A DNA stretch of 64,000 nt. It comes from Isoetes taiwanensis (taxonomy: Eukaryota > Streptophyta > Lycopodiopsida > Isoetales > Isoetaceae). Each line of letters starts with the position of its first letter. Position 1 is the stretch's first letter. Made by a program: the position numbers and the translations under genes. Below the pieces are notes generated by a model. It was not told where the DNA came from, ran no database searches, and saw only the letters and a program-made list of their open reading frames with translations. The DNA lies in the NCBI GenBank assembly GCA_021234155.1, contig JAJEKV010000148.1, positions 498,710-562,709 on the forward strand, given 5' to 3'. This document shows, in pieces, positions 45,786 to 56,758 of the stretch.

Positions 45786-45898
45786 GAAAAGTGCCCGGCA
45801 TTGCTTTCGGCTTCTCGTCAGGATTAAAGTGAAAAGTTAATAAAAAAGTGCCCAGCATTGTTGGGCTTCTCGTCGGGATTAAAGTCAAATGTTAATAA
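45786..45898 (-). repeat. Two tandem Helitron-3'-end-like hairpin units, copy 1
   Basis: About 57-bp units with GTGCCCAGCATTGYTGGGC, TTCTCGTCRGGATTAAAGT and GTTAATAAA appear twice. In copy 1 the first hairpin is scrambled (TTGCTTTCGG); copy 2 reads TTGCTCGG. A TAG before the first unit could be the remains of CTAG. They look like duplicated minus-strand Helitron terminators. Confidence 0.6.
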
Positions 45899-46211
45899 AG
45901 ATATGATTGAGAAAGTCTTGGTGCCATTTATAATACATATGATCATTCATGTGTAGTTGCGGCATAACCTATACGGAGTCCATTAGTTACATGTGAAAGT
46001 GTCCCAGCTCAACATCCATATTAATAACCTATGAGCAGCCCATCATTTTACATGCGAAAGTGTGTTAGTACTTATTTTAACATATCTGGCATGTCCTTGA
46101 TGGTTGCCAATTGACCAGCATGAGAAACTAAAATTTTACGTTATGGTCGTTTAAGGTGGTTTGAGGTGGGCATAATCTCGAATTCTCAAAACAATGTCAG
46201 AATAAAATACA

Positions 46212-46240
46212 CTAGAAACGTGTGCCCGGCGATGCTGGGC
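46212..46240 (-). mobile_element. Helitron 3' end (copy 1), partner 5' end not found
   Basis: CTAG at 46212-46215 follows an A. Inward on the minus strand is hairpin GCCCAGCATCGCCGGGC (46224-46240; one mismatch in this copy). Spacing to CTAG is nine bases. The element would extend to the right. Confidence 0.75.
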
Positions 46241-47114
46241 ATTATTTGAGGAGATGTGAATGGGTGGAGCTGAGTCATCGAATGCATGAAATTTAGGTTT
46301 CTGATGGTTTAAGATTTCATGGAAGATCACATATCCAATGCGTAGTCAACGAAGAGAAATCACATCCAACAAATATACACCTTGTATATATATTTGTAGC
46401 CATATTTAACCATGCAACAATTTACATCCCACCACTTACCATTTACATCCCTCATAGCACACATTAGTAACAAAGACTGCAACAACGAAATTAGTCTTTA
46501 CTAAGGTAAGATTATTGCTACAACTTCTAGACGTTAGATCTAAGCCACTTTTATTTCGATGCTTTTTTTAATGGTTTAGAGTTTGTGTAGTTAGTCAAGT
46601 TGGAGCTATGCTCTATACTTGAACATTTATGCTTGAAGTATGATAAATCACAACCTAGTCACCCTACCCTAAGTTCTAAGTTCTGAACTTCGAATGCACA
46701 TGGTGTTATTGTATTTTATAGCTATATCCCACCTTATGTTCTTAATATAAGGTTTGCTATAGATGATCTTCAAGGTTTTTTCAATGGTTTGGAATTGGGC
46801 CTTTTTTTTAAACGGTCTGGAATGGCTTTTTTTCTGTAAATGTTGGACATAGTAAATTTTTGGAAAGCAGGTTGTTTCCTTTTTTATCACAACCGATTCA
46901 TGCATCCGCCCTGATTTTCAAATCTTGGGCTGCAAGAGATTGCCGTGGTCCCCAAGATTGCAGTAGCCACGGAATAACTCTCGCCATTTAGAAAGGGGTT
47001 TTTTTTGTTGTTGTTGTGGAGTTGCATGCCTCAGATTTTGTACTGCCTCAGATTTCAATCACAACACTTATCTCAGTTTTAATGTCGAATTCACAACCAC
47101 TTTCAATTTGATTT
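46241..47114. other. AT-rich sequence of the duplicated unit
   Basis: No gene recognised; nearly identical to about 55704-56577 in copy 2. A short minus-strand frame at 46669-46905 is conserved only because the DNA is. Confidence 0.4.
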
Positions 47115-47280
47115 TGTTCTGGGTGAAGAATAGAATAGAATAGTTTTTTTAACGTCCACGGAGACCAATAGGTCATGGGATCCATACAATGGGCTAGTAC
47201 AATCATTACTACTAGAATTAAAAAACCCCTGCCTCGAGAAGTTTTCAAGGGAAAAACCTTTGTAATAATGATGATACTAG
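47115..47280 (-). mobile_element. Retroposon 3' part with structured module and TATTC tail (copy 1)
   Basis: The minus strand reads the hairpin module (47280-47195), then TTGGTCTCCGTGGACGTTAA and CTATTCTATTCTATTCT (47143-47127). Same family as 39003-39165. Outer arms TAGTATCATCATTATTAC and GTAGTAATGATTGTACTA pair. Confidence 0.55.
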
Positions 47281-47297
47281 ACAAGCGGAGATAATGA

Positions 47298-47693
47298 CTA
47301 TTGAGGGCTCAGTAATTGCAGACGTTTATCTAGAACCTCAAGTATGTATAATGCCAAGTCATGCACAGATGGTGCTCTGAGAAGTTGTGGAAGCGTGGAA
47401 TGGAATGCTAATGTCAAAAAATGATTCCGGACTATCTCAAAAGCAGGTTCATCTTCAATAACCTGTAACTGCTGGCAACAGGCACATAGTCTCGCTTCTC
47501 GCGGCAATTGCGGCCGCTCCCATCTACCTGTCTCAATTCGTAGCCTGTGGGACCCCGTGCGAATTGATGCAATAGCTACAAGCTTGTTCCTGGACAATGA
47601 AGATGCAATGGTTGCTTGGGGCGGTGAATCCGACATGCTCCATTCCAGATACAAACCCTCCATTCCAGACACAAACCCTGCCTGCTTCTTCAA
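47298..47693 (-). pseudogene. Reverse-transcriptase C-terminal zinc-motif fragment (copy 1)
   Basis: The minus-strand frame reads SIRTGSHRLRIETGRWERPQ, then LPREARLCACC and VIEDEPAFE, and ends ALYILEVLDKRLQLLSPQ at a stop. RLRxETGRW...P..R.C..C...VEDE is the pattern of the terminal zinc-binding region of many non-LTR RT proteins, where the next residues are normally HFLFxCP. Here the His/Cys part is altered (AFEIVRNHF). No RT core is present upstream. Copy 2 is at 57791-58210. The Met start is arbitrary because the real N-terminus is missing. Confidence 0.6.
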
Positions 47694-49106
47694 ATTTGGG
47701 CTGCCTACTTGTCACGCCTGCTTGTCAAATTTGGGTTGCCTGCTTGTTAAATTTGGGATGTTGGGTTATGGCTGCATGTGATTTAAAAATAATAGACACA
47801 AAACTATCTAAGGAAAGAGATAATCAAAGCATTATTTTGCAAATTCCGCATAAAATCATAAAGTCATGCGCATGCATCTTCCTGCGTTCTATAGTCTAAA
47901 AAAATCCTTACAGGAGAGGATGGATCCTTTGACAGACACGCATTATGTATGGAGCTGGAAGCCACACATGAAACATGAATCCTCTCTTTGACATGCAATT
48001 ATTAAAGACACAAAGGGCAAAATGGACCTGCAGAAAATAAACACAACTGCAACAAAGGAATCTTCAGCATCCTTATCCAATAATTCAACAATTAACTCGT
48101 CATGTCTTACCCGGTGATCCCTTTACTGGCAGGACTGGATTCCACCCAGATTCATTTAAGAAATACTGAACACTGCCATGGCAACTGCACATGAAAAGCA
48201 AAGTATGAAGCTTGGCAGAAGTCTAGGATGCAATTATGCTTTTACACTTCCTGAACCTTTGTTAAGTAGATTCAAATATCAGAAAGTAAAAAACAAATTC
48301 AGTGACTTAGCAAACCTGCAGATGTCAACAGAAGTTCACAATTCTACTATATGAAAAAGCAAAGATGGTTGGACGCATTTGATAGTGTGTTGGAGTACGT
48401 AGTTGCCTCTGACAATTACATACTGGACCATCTGAGCATCATTAAAGTGGCATTGAAGAAAGTTTCAAGATGCTAATGCCGCACATTGGAAAACATCTTT
48501 AAACTAATATAGTACACGCTTACTTGTTTGTTGCAGATTCAAAAACACGTATTCAAAGAACCTTGGAATGCATCCCTTATTAAGTTTTTAATGCAGCACA
48601 CCTGCTACAAAACACGGAAAATGGGATGTTTAAGTTCCTTTGAAAATGCTTAATGGGCTTATGGCAGAGTTGCATGTTTACATCTAAAACTTCCAATTTG
48701 CAATACTATTTGTAACCGTCTAAATACATCAATTATGCTGAATAGGAAAGAATTGCAATACCGAAAAAGAAAACCAGAATGTATCTCCTCTTTGTGCTTA
48801 CCTCCTCTTGTGTTTAAGAACTTTTGTATCCATTTGAAGACTAAAGAAAGATGCATGCAACACAATCCACAAAAATATCACGGCTTCCAAAAGGGCAAAG
48901 CTTCAAACGGAAATGGTATCCTGCAAACACAACATGTTGTATCAGAAGCATCATCTACAAAGATAAAATCACAGCCCAACAGCAAGAACACCGTCCTTTA
49001 GAAGCAAGAACAGCAGGGGCCCAAACTCTTAAACTCTTGAACGTAGTATACGTACCATAGCATGCAAAGTGAAAGACTTAAAAGTAAAATATAAAATCCT
49101 TCGTGC
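47694..49106. other. Unassigned sequence upstream of the protease gene
   Basis: No gene recognised. Conserved in copy 2 (about 58211-59596) with scattered point changes. It may hold original upstream regulatory sequence of the protease gene. Confidence 0.4.
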
Positions 49107-49114
49107 TATATAAA
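49107..49114 (+). promoter_or_regulatory. TATA box of the truncated protease gene (copy 1)
   Basis: TATATAAA lies 44 bp before the ATG at 49158, leaving room for a leader of about 15-20 bases. The same sequence and spacing occur in copy 2. Confidence 0.6.
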
Positions 49115-49157
49115 CAGCTCATGCAACCAATTCAAGCATACAAAGCTAGAGCATCAA

Positions 49158-49457
49158 ATGGGTAACCTTCCTCGAGCACTTCTTGTGATCCTCATTTCTC
49201 TTTGCTTTGCAGCAGCACAGAGGAACACAGGCTATGTGTTGGATGATCTAAAATCTGAGCAAAGCCTGCAGAATCTGTTCCAAGGGTGGGCTGTAAAGCA
49301 TGGCAAGATTTACAGTGGAGCCGTGGAGCGCAATATTTACTTAAAATACCATTTCCACAATAGTATAACTTCGAAACTTCTTGCCATCATAAAGGTTCCA
49401 CGTAAGCTTGGCCTTAGAAAGGCACGTTATGAAATGTGTGCCTCTATAGAGTACTAA
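49158..49457 (+). pseudogene. Papain-family cysteine protease, N-terminal fragment (copy 1)
   Basis: 99 codons. Residues 1-20 (MGNLPRALLVILISLCFAAA) form a signal peptide, and residues 33-54 (SEQSLQNLFQGWAVKHGKIY) match the start of the I29 inhibitor propeptide (LFxxWxxKHGKxY). Full-length plant enzymes have about 340-360 residues, with a propeptide that blocks the active site until cleavage. Here the ERFNIN part is lost after GAVERN. The tail (IYLKYHFHNSITSKLL) is unrelated, and the mature Cys, His and Asn catalytic domain is absent. A TATA box is kept. It could be transcribed, but the product would be a secreted propeptide-like peptide at most. The rest probably belongs to another inserted sequence. 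Copy 2 is identical at protein level. Confidence 0.7.
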
Positions 49458-49604
49458 GACCTGGAGATCTTTTGCAAGTCAATAATTTTATAGTATCATC
49501 TTCCATTACTTGTCCATTGCAACTCCAAACCCAATTTACTGGTAAAAGAACATATTACAACAGAGATTGCTAAATATTATGGCTCTGCCTCATAACTAAC
49601 TTGA
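49458..49604. other. Sequence between protease fragment and LINE insertion
   Basis: No feature. Its last seven bases AACTTGA are one side of the LINE target duplication. Confidence 0.5.
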
Positions 49605-49841
49605 GGTTGTTCTTCAGTGGGCGCAAGATAAAATTGTTATGGCTTACAATTGTTCTTCTCTTGATCAAGAGAAGAAAGTACTGATCTGGCATACTTACCT
49701 TCAGATTCATTCTTTTGCATAGGCAGGTGGTTGTGCTCAGTTGGATCGGTTTGTCCACTGGGGTTATAATCCTGTCTTTGCATTTATGTTGCTCTGGTTT
49801 CTAGTTGGTGAATAAAGCTTGACGTCCTTCAAAAAAAAAAA
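49605..49841 (+). mobile_element. Short LINE or retroposon insertion, absent in copy 2
   Basis: 237 bp ending in AATAAAGCTTGACGTCCTTC and 12-13 A. It is flanked by the 7-bp duplication AACTTGA (49598-49604 and 49842-49848). The empty site CTAACTTGATAAAA is intact in copy 2 at about 60085. It is a 5'-truncated retroposed sequence with a poly-A signal; its source is not recognised. Confidence 0.9.
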
Positions 49842-49848
49842 AACTTGA

Positions 49849-50831
49849 TAAAAATAATATGTTTAGCTCAAAGCCTTGTCATTTACTTTGAAAACGTGCA
49901 GCAAGAATTAAGTTGTACAAACAGTACATTCTTCAGGTTTTATGTGGCATGCACAGTAAATGAAAACTACAGAAAGAATTAAGTTGTACAAACTGTACAT
50001 TCTTTAGGTTTCATGTGGCATGAGCACTTAAAAATTCAGCTATCACCGATCCGAAAACCAGGGGAACATTGAGGCAAGTATATGAAGAAAATACCGGGGA
50101 GATTTGCTTAATGCAGAGATCAAAAATGTGGAAGGCTAGGACAACCATGCAAGGACCTCTGTCATAGCATCCGTACTCATCCAAATCTATAAGCCACAAT
50201 GCATAGAGGTCTTGAAAAAAGAAATGAAGAACTGGCAGAAAAATGGGCCGATCATTGGGACCCTATCCTCTGCAATAGAAGGGATGGAGATACTCACTGG
50301 AAATGGGCTCCACCGGAATGGCTCTTCACAAATAACTCCTCCTGAAATAGAACAGCAGCTATCCAATCTGAAAAGAAGAAGTAAAATGAAAATGGGCTCC
50401 GTCGGAATGGCTACTCTATTAATACACAGCATAACCTCATGCAAACAGGGCGAAACATGCAGCTTGCCATGCCGGAATTTCTGGCATGCCTAGGAAACGA
50501 ACGGATGCATACGATCCGGCACAACAGGGCTCGGAGCCCAACCAGCAAGGAAATGCCCAAGCCAGAAATTATAAAATGCAAGGCCGGATCCCCTGTTCGG
50601 ATTTCGCTGCCATGATTCCAGTGCTGGAGGAGGCCGAAATGCAGCATTGCAGATGATCACCATGACTCAGATTAGAGAAATAAGAAGCGATCCACCCAAT
50701 GATTAACTTTGCAACGTTGCCCACCCTTAATATGCCCTGTAACCCTTCCAAACAAGGGAATTTTTTTTGGAGACATTATTTATAAGGGTAAAGAAAAAAA
50801 ATGCCCTTCACCATCAAAGGGCAAAAATAAT
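49849..50831. other. Unassigned sequence of the duplicated unit
   Basis: No gene recognised. A direct repeat GAATTAAGTTGTACAAAC with ACATTCTT and GGCATG lies at about 49905 and 49976 (period 71 bp). GCCCTT and AAGGGC pair around 50802-50823, just before the 1-kb repeat. Confidence 0.45.
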
Positions 50832-51864
50832 CGCATCGATCCGAGACATCGGATCGCCATTCTAGAATGGGACGAGCATGCATGTCATGCATGGATGCGG
50901 GCGGCGCATGCCCGTTTTGGTTGGGAGTTCGCTATTTCAGGCGCGTTTCTGCATCCACGTCTCATCGGCGCTTCCTCTTCTCTCAGCAGTACCTTATTCT
51001 CTTTGAATTGTTTCCAGGCAGGGGAGGGGCTTCTTCCTGCCTGGTTTAGCCAATTTGGCGTATCTTTCTTACTATCCTTTACCGGCTTTTGGCCTCGTCC
51101 TGTGACCTTCGTCCTCGATCCTAGTTTGTAAGGAAGTTCCCTGGTAGTGGGGCGGTTTGTTGGTTTCTTGCGAGTCCCATTCTAGAATCGCATCGATCCG
51201 AGACATCGGATCGCCATTCTAGAATGGGACGAGCATGCATGTCATGCATGCGGGCGGCGCATGCCCGTTTTGGTTGGGAGTTCGCTATTTGGTAGCGTTT
51301 ACGCATCCGCGTCTCATCGGCTTTCCTCTTCTCTCGCCAGTACCTTATTCTCTTTGAACCCACCCTCCCCCTTCTTTGTTTATGATATTTTGTATAAGTT
51401 ACGTTTTATCATGTTTTTCCACCCATTTGGGTGATGCTTTTTTCCACCATTTGGGTGATGTTATTCTCGGTATGTTTTTCGTTTGTTGTGTTGGTGATGT
51501 GCAGTGCGGGTTGGCGGCGGCATCTGTTCGACTTCTCCATGCGGGGGTTTTGGGGGCGATTCTATGCCTTCACGTTTGTCTAAGCCCCTTGCCGAAGGCT
51601 TATCACTAGGGTTTTTCCTCGAAAACCCGAAAGGGCGGGGTTTTTTAATCCCGGTGATAAGCTTTCGGCAGGTACATCAGCCACTCATCTATTAGCATTG
51701 TATTTGTTTTGGGGTCCAAATGATATAATTGGATTTTCCCTTTATTTTTCGTGGGTAGTTCGCATGTGTGCGGTTACCCACTGTCCACCATTGTAGAAAA
51801 TCTGCTGAGATGAATGGCCTATCTATGGCGGTTTGTTGGTTTCTTGCGAGTCCCATTCTAGAAT
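50832..51864. mobile_element. 1-kb hairpin-rich repeat, copy a
   Basis: Two related subunits, 50832-51188 and 51189-51864, each start CGCATCGATCCGAGACATCG and end GCGAGTCCCATTCTAGAAT. Near each start are hairpin CGATCCGA/TCGGATCG, palindrome CCATTCTAGAATGG and near-palindrome GCATGCATGTCATGCATGC. ATTCTAGAATGGGAC near the start is inverted as GTCCCATTCTAGAAT at the end. The second subunit carries the covarying hairpin module (51591-51669). Non-coding. AAT flanks both sides. The family is unknown to me. Confidence 0.7.
51591..51669 (+). other. Structured hairpin module, copy in 1-kb repeat a
   Basis: Outer arms GCCGAAGGCTTATCACTAGG and CCCGGTGATAAGCTTTCGGC form a stem of about 20 bp. The inner part has GGGTTTTTCCTCGAAAACCC (its own 7-bp hairpin) and GGGCGGGGTTTTTTAATCC. 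The inner part is shared with 39003-39074 and the minus-strand 47195-47280, but the outer arms are different sequences that still pair. Confidence 0.7.
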
Positions 51865-52362
51865 ATGCCATTATACATAAGGGTAAGATTTAAGAAAACC
51901 TTTAAATTTTGTTAAGGCCCATTTTGCACTATGGAAATTTTTATAATATTTTATTATTTACTATTTTCTTTTTAATTTATACATACATATATATATAATA
52001 AATCCAAAATTTATACATATATAAGTCAATATGCTTGCCAACAAAAAAAAAAAAAAGTCAATATCCATCGATTTCCAAAAATCCATCGATCTTTCAGCCA
52101 TAAGCAAGCATATTGGTAAGACTTTATTCATACAGATTCCATCTCAGTGCCCATTTATTTGCTGGCAAATTCCTGTCAGGTTTATTATTTTGAGTCCTTT
52201 GACAATAAATTGGACCTTCGACAGGCCTGTAAGAATCTTAGGAGTATAGATGGCTTTGTAATGCAAAGAATCCGGCATTTCAAAGAACTTTAATTATTTT
52301 TCATAGGGCTTTGTAATGCCGTAACTATGGTATCATAAGCTATGTTTTTTCTTTGGTAAGTA
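51865..52362. other. AT-rich sequence before Helitron X copy
   Basis: Contains runs of A and TA repeats and no gene. Nearly identical to 62107-62608. Confidence 0.5.
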
Positions 52363-54111
52363 TCTTATATTATAATGTTATGTAATGGACCACGCCCTAA
52401 ATCGGACGGCTGAGATCGTTCAATGAAATTGGACGGCTTAGATGTTATGTTTTAACTTGCTTTTGCTTTAGGTTTTTCTGTTAGGTTTCTTATGCAAGAG
52501 CACCGTGGGCCGCCTGTTCTGATCTGCCGTGGAGGTTGATCAACTGCTGCTTATGGCTTGGACGTGGAGATGGGTAACTGTTGCTAACTGTTCCGCCATC
52601 GAAACAGCAGCTGGTAGATCACAAGGGGCCATCGACTGGGAAGGCAAAGGGCAAAGGCTAAGGCTAAGGCAGGGTAATGGCTAATGCATGGCGCAAATTA
52701 AATCCGGCTATCGATGCATCAGGCCAGACTTCTGTTGCCCACATGGGCTTATCGAAGTTCTTCTTGAAGAGCTCTTCATCTCATCAGAACGAAGCTCTAT
52801 GTTTCGTTTGAGGAAACGACTGCATGTGCATGTATAACAAGAGTGCTACATTTCACTAGAGAAGTGTATTTTTGGCCAAGATCTTTGTTTCGAAGTTGAA
52901 GTGGCAAAGAAGGAGATCTTTGTTTCGAAGTTGAAGTGGTAAAGAAGGATTTGAGGTCGATGCCATGATATTGGACTAAAATCTATCCAAAATCTTCACT
53001 TTCTGACAGAAATAATCTGTAATGCTGCCGGGACCAAAAGGGGGAAATGGGGATTTTTCTGCAATGGACCTGCGGAACAAAGGAACGGTAAATGATTTGG
53101 GCGGATTTTAGAATTTAAGAGACCTTGGATCGGTGCTAGAATCGTGATTCATTTCATTTCTTTGGTCAACTATAGACGTTGATGGCAGACATATGGAAGT
53201 GTACAAAGACAGGTGAATATAGTTCACCGAACAGTTGAAAATATCAAGAACATATCCCTGTTTTTATTTCATCATTGCTAATTATCTGCATTTTTTTCTA
53301 ATTCTTATGCTTCTTACTGCATCTAAGAGCTTTTAGAATTTTTTGCTTGGCTTTCATTGCTCAGGTTAATCTGGCATCTGCAGGGATATGACTCTGATCT
53401 GGCCCCTCTATTGTGGCCAAAAATTCTATAATAAACTCCTGTGGCTTTTCCATTAGCATTCAGCAAAATAGTCCTAAACCATGGGTCTGTTTAGTTGCAA
53501 GACGTGGCATCTTGCAAATTTATGCTTGATGAAGTATGGCATTTCAGAATCTTGGAGATATTTATAGTTCCATTTTCAATTCAGTAATGTCTGTTTGTGT
53601 TTTTTCATCCCTAGATGGTAGGATGTATAAGACGGTAAGGTGTATAAGAGATGTGACTTCCATATACTTAGAATTCTCTATTATTTGCAGGCAGTGAAAT
53701 TCTCTGGTCAGTCATGTGAAATATAGCGTGTGAAGTAGCATGAGGGAGCGGAAGAGATGAGGCCAATGAGTATGCTGGTACCGACCATCTTTGTAAAGCG
53801 CCTTGATAAATCTCAAGAAGAGGAAGAGGTGTGCCTGTTACTTTATTGTTAATTTCTTAAATAAAATCTAATACAATGGTCCTTTTTCCCGATTTTAAAA
53901 TTCTCAGATCCGCACATCATATCTGAGACACTTCAATGATTGTGGTCCAATGTGTGCGATTAGGATTTCTATTGATCTGGAATATGGATATATTAAAGAG
54001 CATGATAAATTTTTGAAAGAATAGTTTTGTAAATTTGTTCTTGAAGTTTTGAGCACTAATGCATGTGCTTGGTGAGGGTATTTGCAAGGGTATTTGGTCT
54101 GCAGCTCCTGT
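52363..54111 (+). mobile_element. Helitron X-family copy, 3' truncated by the duplication junction
   Basis: Starts TCTTATATTATAATGTTAT after an A, with the family 5' region GGACCACGCCCTAAATCGG. Matches 34026-35720 until GGTATTTGGT, then switches at about 54105-54111 to the start of duplication copy 2. No hairpin or CTAG end is present. CTG and CAG triplets are well preserved here compared with the other two copies. Confidence 0.85.
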
Positions 54112-54124
54112 GCAAAGATCCAAT

Positions 54125-55250
54125 AGCTTAAGCACTCTGTATAAATCGGAAAGAATTAGGAAGGAAGAACATGCTTTCCATGGCTTTACCGTAAAAAGGA
54201 GCCGACATAATTTGGTGTTGGGCAGGATGGAGATCCCTGTGTTCGGGCACCTGTGCTGGTGCGGTTCTTCTGGAGACAGTCCGGATGCTCGAATGTTGAT
54301 GCTGAGGCCTGACTAGCTGCCGGATGCTGAAGGAAGCCAACACATAACCCTAAAATGGGTTATCTCGAGGCTTGCATGACGAGCAGAATATGATACTACA
54401 AGAAAATACAATAATATAATAAAGAAATATATGACATATAAGCCATTGGAATTAGGCATCAAAATTAGTTCAAGGGTATGCGCACTCTAGATATACTAAT
54501 TAGTATACCTCATCAAATACATCCATGAAATCATATAAAAACCTTAGGAAAAAACGTACAAAAATACAAAAGAAACCCCCTGTTATTTTGCTACATATTC
54601 AAGTTCAAATGTGTAAGTTTTTTCCATATGCACACTCAACAATTAGTTGCATACCTGAAAATGGGGCGGCATGCATGTGCAACTATATGCTAGAAAAAGT
54701 TTTATCTATCTCAGTTATAGATTTGTACCTGAGAATTTTGTTATTTCATTTTTCTTTGTGAATATGTTCGTCTTTTAGCTTCGTTGTAATCAGATGTTAA
54801 GATAATAGTGCTCAATCCTTAAAGGACAAAAATAGTTTCTATTGGATTGCTATTGTAACCATAGCAGGTATTGCATGTATTGCATTCAGATCAGCAGTTG
54901 GCAAGCTTAATGGTGGAATTTGATCATGAAAGTTTTGACAGAAGTGCCTCTGTCATTTCTCATCCTGCCCATCTCACCTGTAAAGACTAATTGTGAACTC
55001 AAAAGGTCAAGATGATATGCCAAGGATGCTGTTGTGAGCCCAACTACATGTGGAACCAATATCCTAGTTGTACCACAATTCTAAGCTGTTGCAAAGGCAA
55101 CAAATCTAGCACAATAGTTATACGGAGATGCAGCAAGCCTACTTGATCGAGTCATCAGCAGAGTAAGTTCTTATTCTTATGTTTATTACTAACTTTTGAA
55201 AGTTACGAAAGAACCTTTAGACCAGATATACTGTATTTCATAATGAGTAG
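54125..55250. other. AT-rich sequence, start of duplication copy 2
   Basis: Matches 44658-45785. No gene recognised. Small differences from copy 1 lie mainly at CAG and CTG positions, for example near 54885 and 55225. Confidence 0.5.
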
Positions 55251-55251
55251 A

Positions 55252-55366
55252 AAAAGTGCCCAGCATTGCTCGGCTTCTCGTCAGGATTAAAGTGAAAAGT
55301 TAATAAAAAAGTGCCCAGCATTGTTGGGCTTCTCGTCGGGATTAAAGTCAAATGTTAATAAAGATA
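55252..55366 (-). repeat. Two tandem Helitron-3'-end-like hairpin units, copy 2
   Basis: Counterpart of 45786-45898. The first unit reads GCCCAGCATTGCTCGGC and the second GCCCAGCATTGTTGGGC, both able to form the hairpin. Confidence 0.6.
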
Positions 55367-55674
55367 TGATTGAGAAAGTCTTGGTGCCATTTATAATACA
55401 TATGATCATTCATGTGTAGTTGCGGCATAACCTATACGGAGTCCATTAGTTACATGTGAAAGTGTCCCAGCTCAACATCCATATTAATAACCTATGAGCA
55501 GCCCATCATTTTACATGCGAAAGTGTGTTAGTACTTATTTTAACATATCTGGCATGTCCTTGATGGTTGCCAATTGACCAGCATGAGAAACTAAAATTTT
55601 ACGTTATGGTCGTTTAAGGTGGTTTGAGGTGGGCATAATCTCGAATTCTCAAAACAATGTCAGAATAAAATACA

Positions 55675-55703
55675 CTAGAAACGTGTGCCCGGCGATGCCG
55701 GGC
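55675..55703 (-). mobile_element. Helitron 3' end (copy 2)
   Basis: CTAG at 55675-55678 and a perfect hairpin GCCCGGCATCGCCGGGC (minus strand, 55687-55703). Confidence 0.8.
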
Positions 55704-56577
55704 ATTATTTGAGGAGATGTGAATGGGTGGAGCTGAGTCATCGAATGCATGAAATTTAGGTTTCTGATGGTTTAAGATTTCATGGAAGATCACATATCCA
55801 ATGCGTAGTCAACGAAGAGAAATCACATCCAACAAATATACACCTTGTATATATATTTGTAGCCATATTTAACCATGCAACAATTTACATCCCACCACTT
55901 ACCATTTACATCCCTCATAGCACACATTAGTAACAAAGACTGCAACAACGAAATTAGTCTTTACTAAGGTAAGATTATTGCTACAACTTCTAGACGTTAG
56001 ATCTAAGCCACTTTTATTTCGATGCTTTTTTTAATGGTTTAGAGTTTGTGTAGTTAGTCAAGTTGGAGCTATGCTCTATACTTGAACATTTATGCTTGAA
56101 GTATGATAAATCACAACCTAGTCACCCTACCCTAAGTTCTAAGTTCTGAACTTCGAATGCACATGGTGTTATTGTATTTTATAGCTATATCCCACCTTAT
56201 GTTCTTAATATAAGGTTTGCTATAGATGATCTTCAAGGTTTTTTCAATGGTTTGGAATTGGGCCTTTTTTTTAAACGGTCTGGAATGGCTTTTTTTCTGT
56301 AAATGTTGGACATAGTAAATTTTTGGAAAGCAGGTTGTTTCCTTTTTTATCACAACCGATTCATGCATCCGCCCTGATTTTCAAATCTTGGGCTGCAAGA
56401 GATTGCCGTGGTCCCCAAGATTGCAGTAGCCACGGAATAACTCTCGCCATTTAGAAAGGGGTTTTTTTTGTTGTTGTTGTGGAGTTGCATGCCTCAGATT
56501 TTGTACTGCCTCAGATTTCAATCACAACACTTATCTCAGTTTTAATGTCGAATTCACAACCACTTTCAATTTGATTT

Positions 56578-56743
56578 TGTTCTGGGTGAAGAATAGAATA
56601 GAATAGTTTTTTTAACGTCCACGGAGACCAATAGGTCATGGGATCCATACAATGGGCTAGTACAATCATTACTACTAGAATTAAAAAACCCCTGCCTCGA
56701 AAGGTTTTCAAGGGAAAAACCTTTGTAATAATGATGATACTAG
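56578..56743 (-). mobile_element. Retroposon 3' part with structured module and TATTC tail (copy 2)
   Basis: Counterpart of 47115-47280, module at 56743-56658. The 1-kb repeat b is inserted 15 bp to its right. Confidence 0.55.
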
Positions 56744-56758
56744 ACAAGCGGAGATAAT

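Larger units (their letters stand above)
44645..54111 (+). repeat. Tandem segmental duplication, copy 1 (about 9.5 kb)
   Basis: Begins at GCAAAGATCCAATAGC, which recurs at 54112. From there the two copies align colinearly, with long stretches identical. Copy 1 ends in a truncated Helitron X copy (52363-54111) that abuts copy 2 directly. Copy 1 has a 237-bp LINE (49605-49841) absent from copy 2, and lacks the 1030-bp repeat present at 56759-57788 and the LINE at 62757-62970. Confidence 0.9.

Noticed and set aside
50709-51131. 140-codon ORF and minus-strand frames in the 1-kb repeat
   Set aside because: Not kept between the three copies (frames shift), and no family likeness; the repeat is best seen as non-coding.
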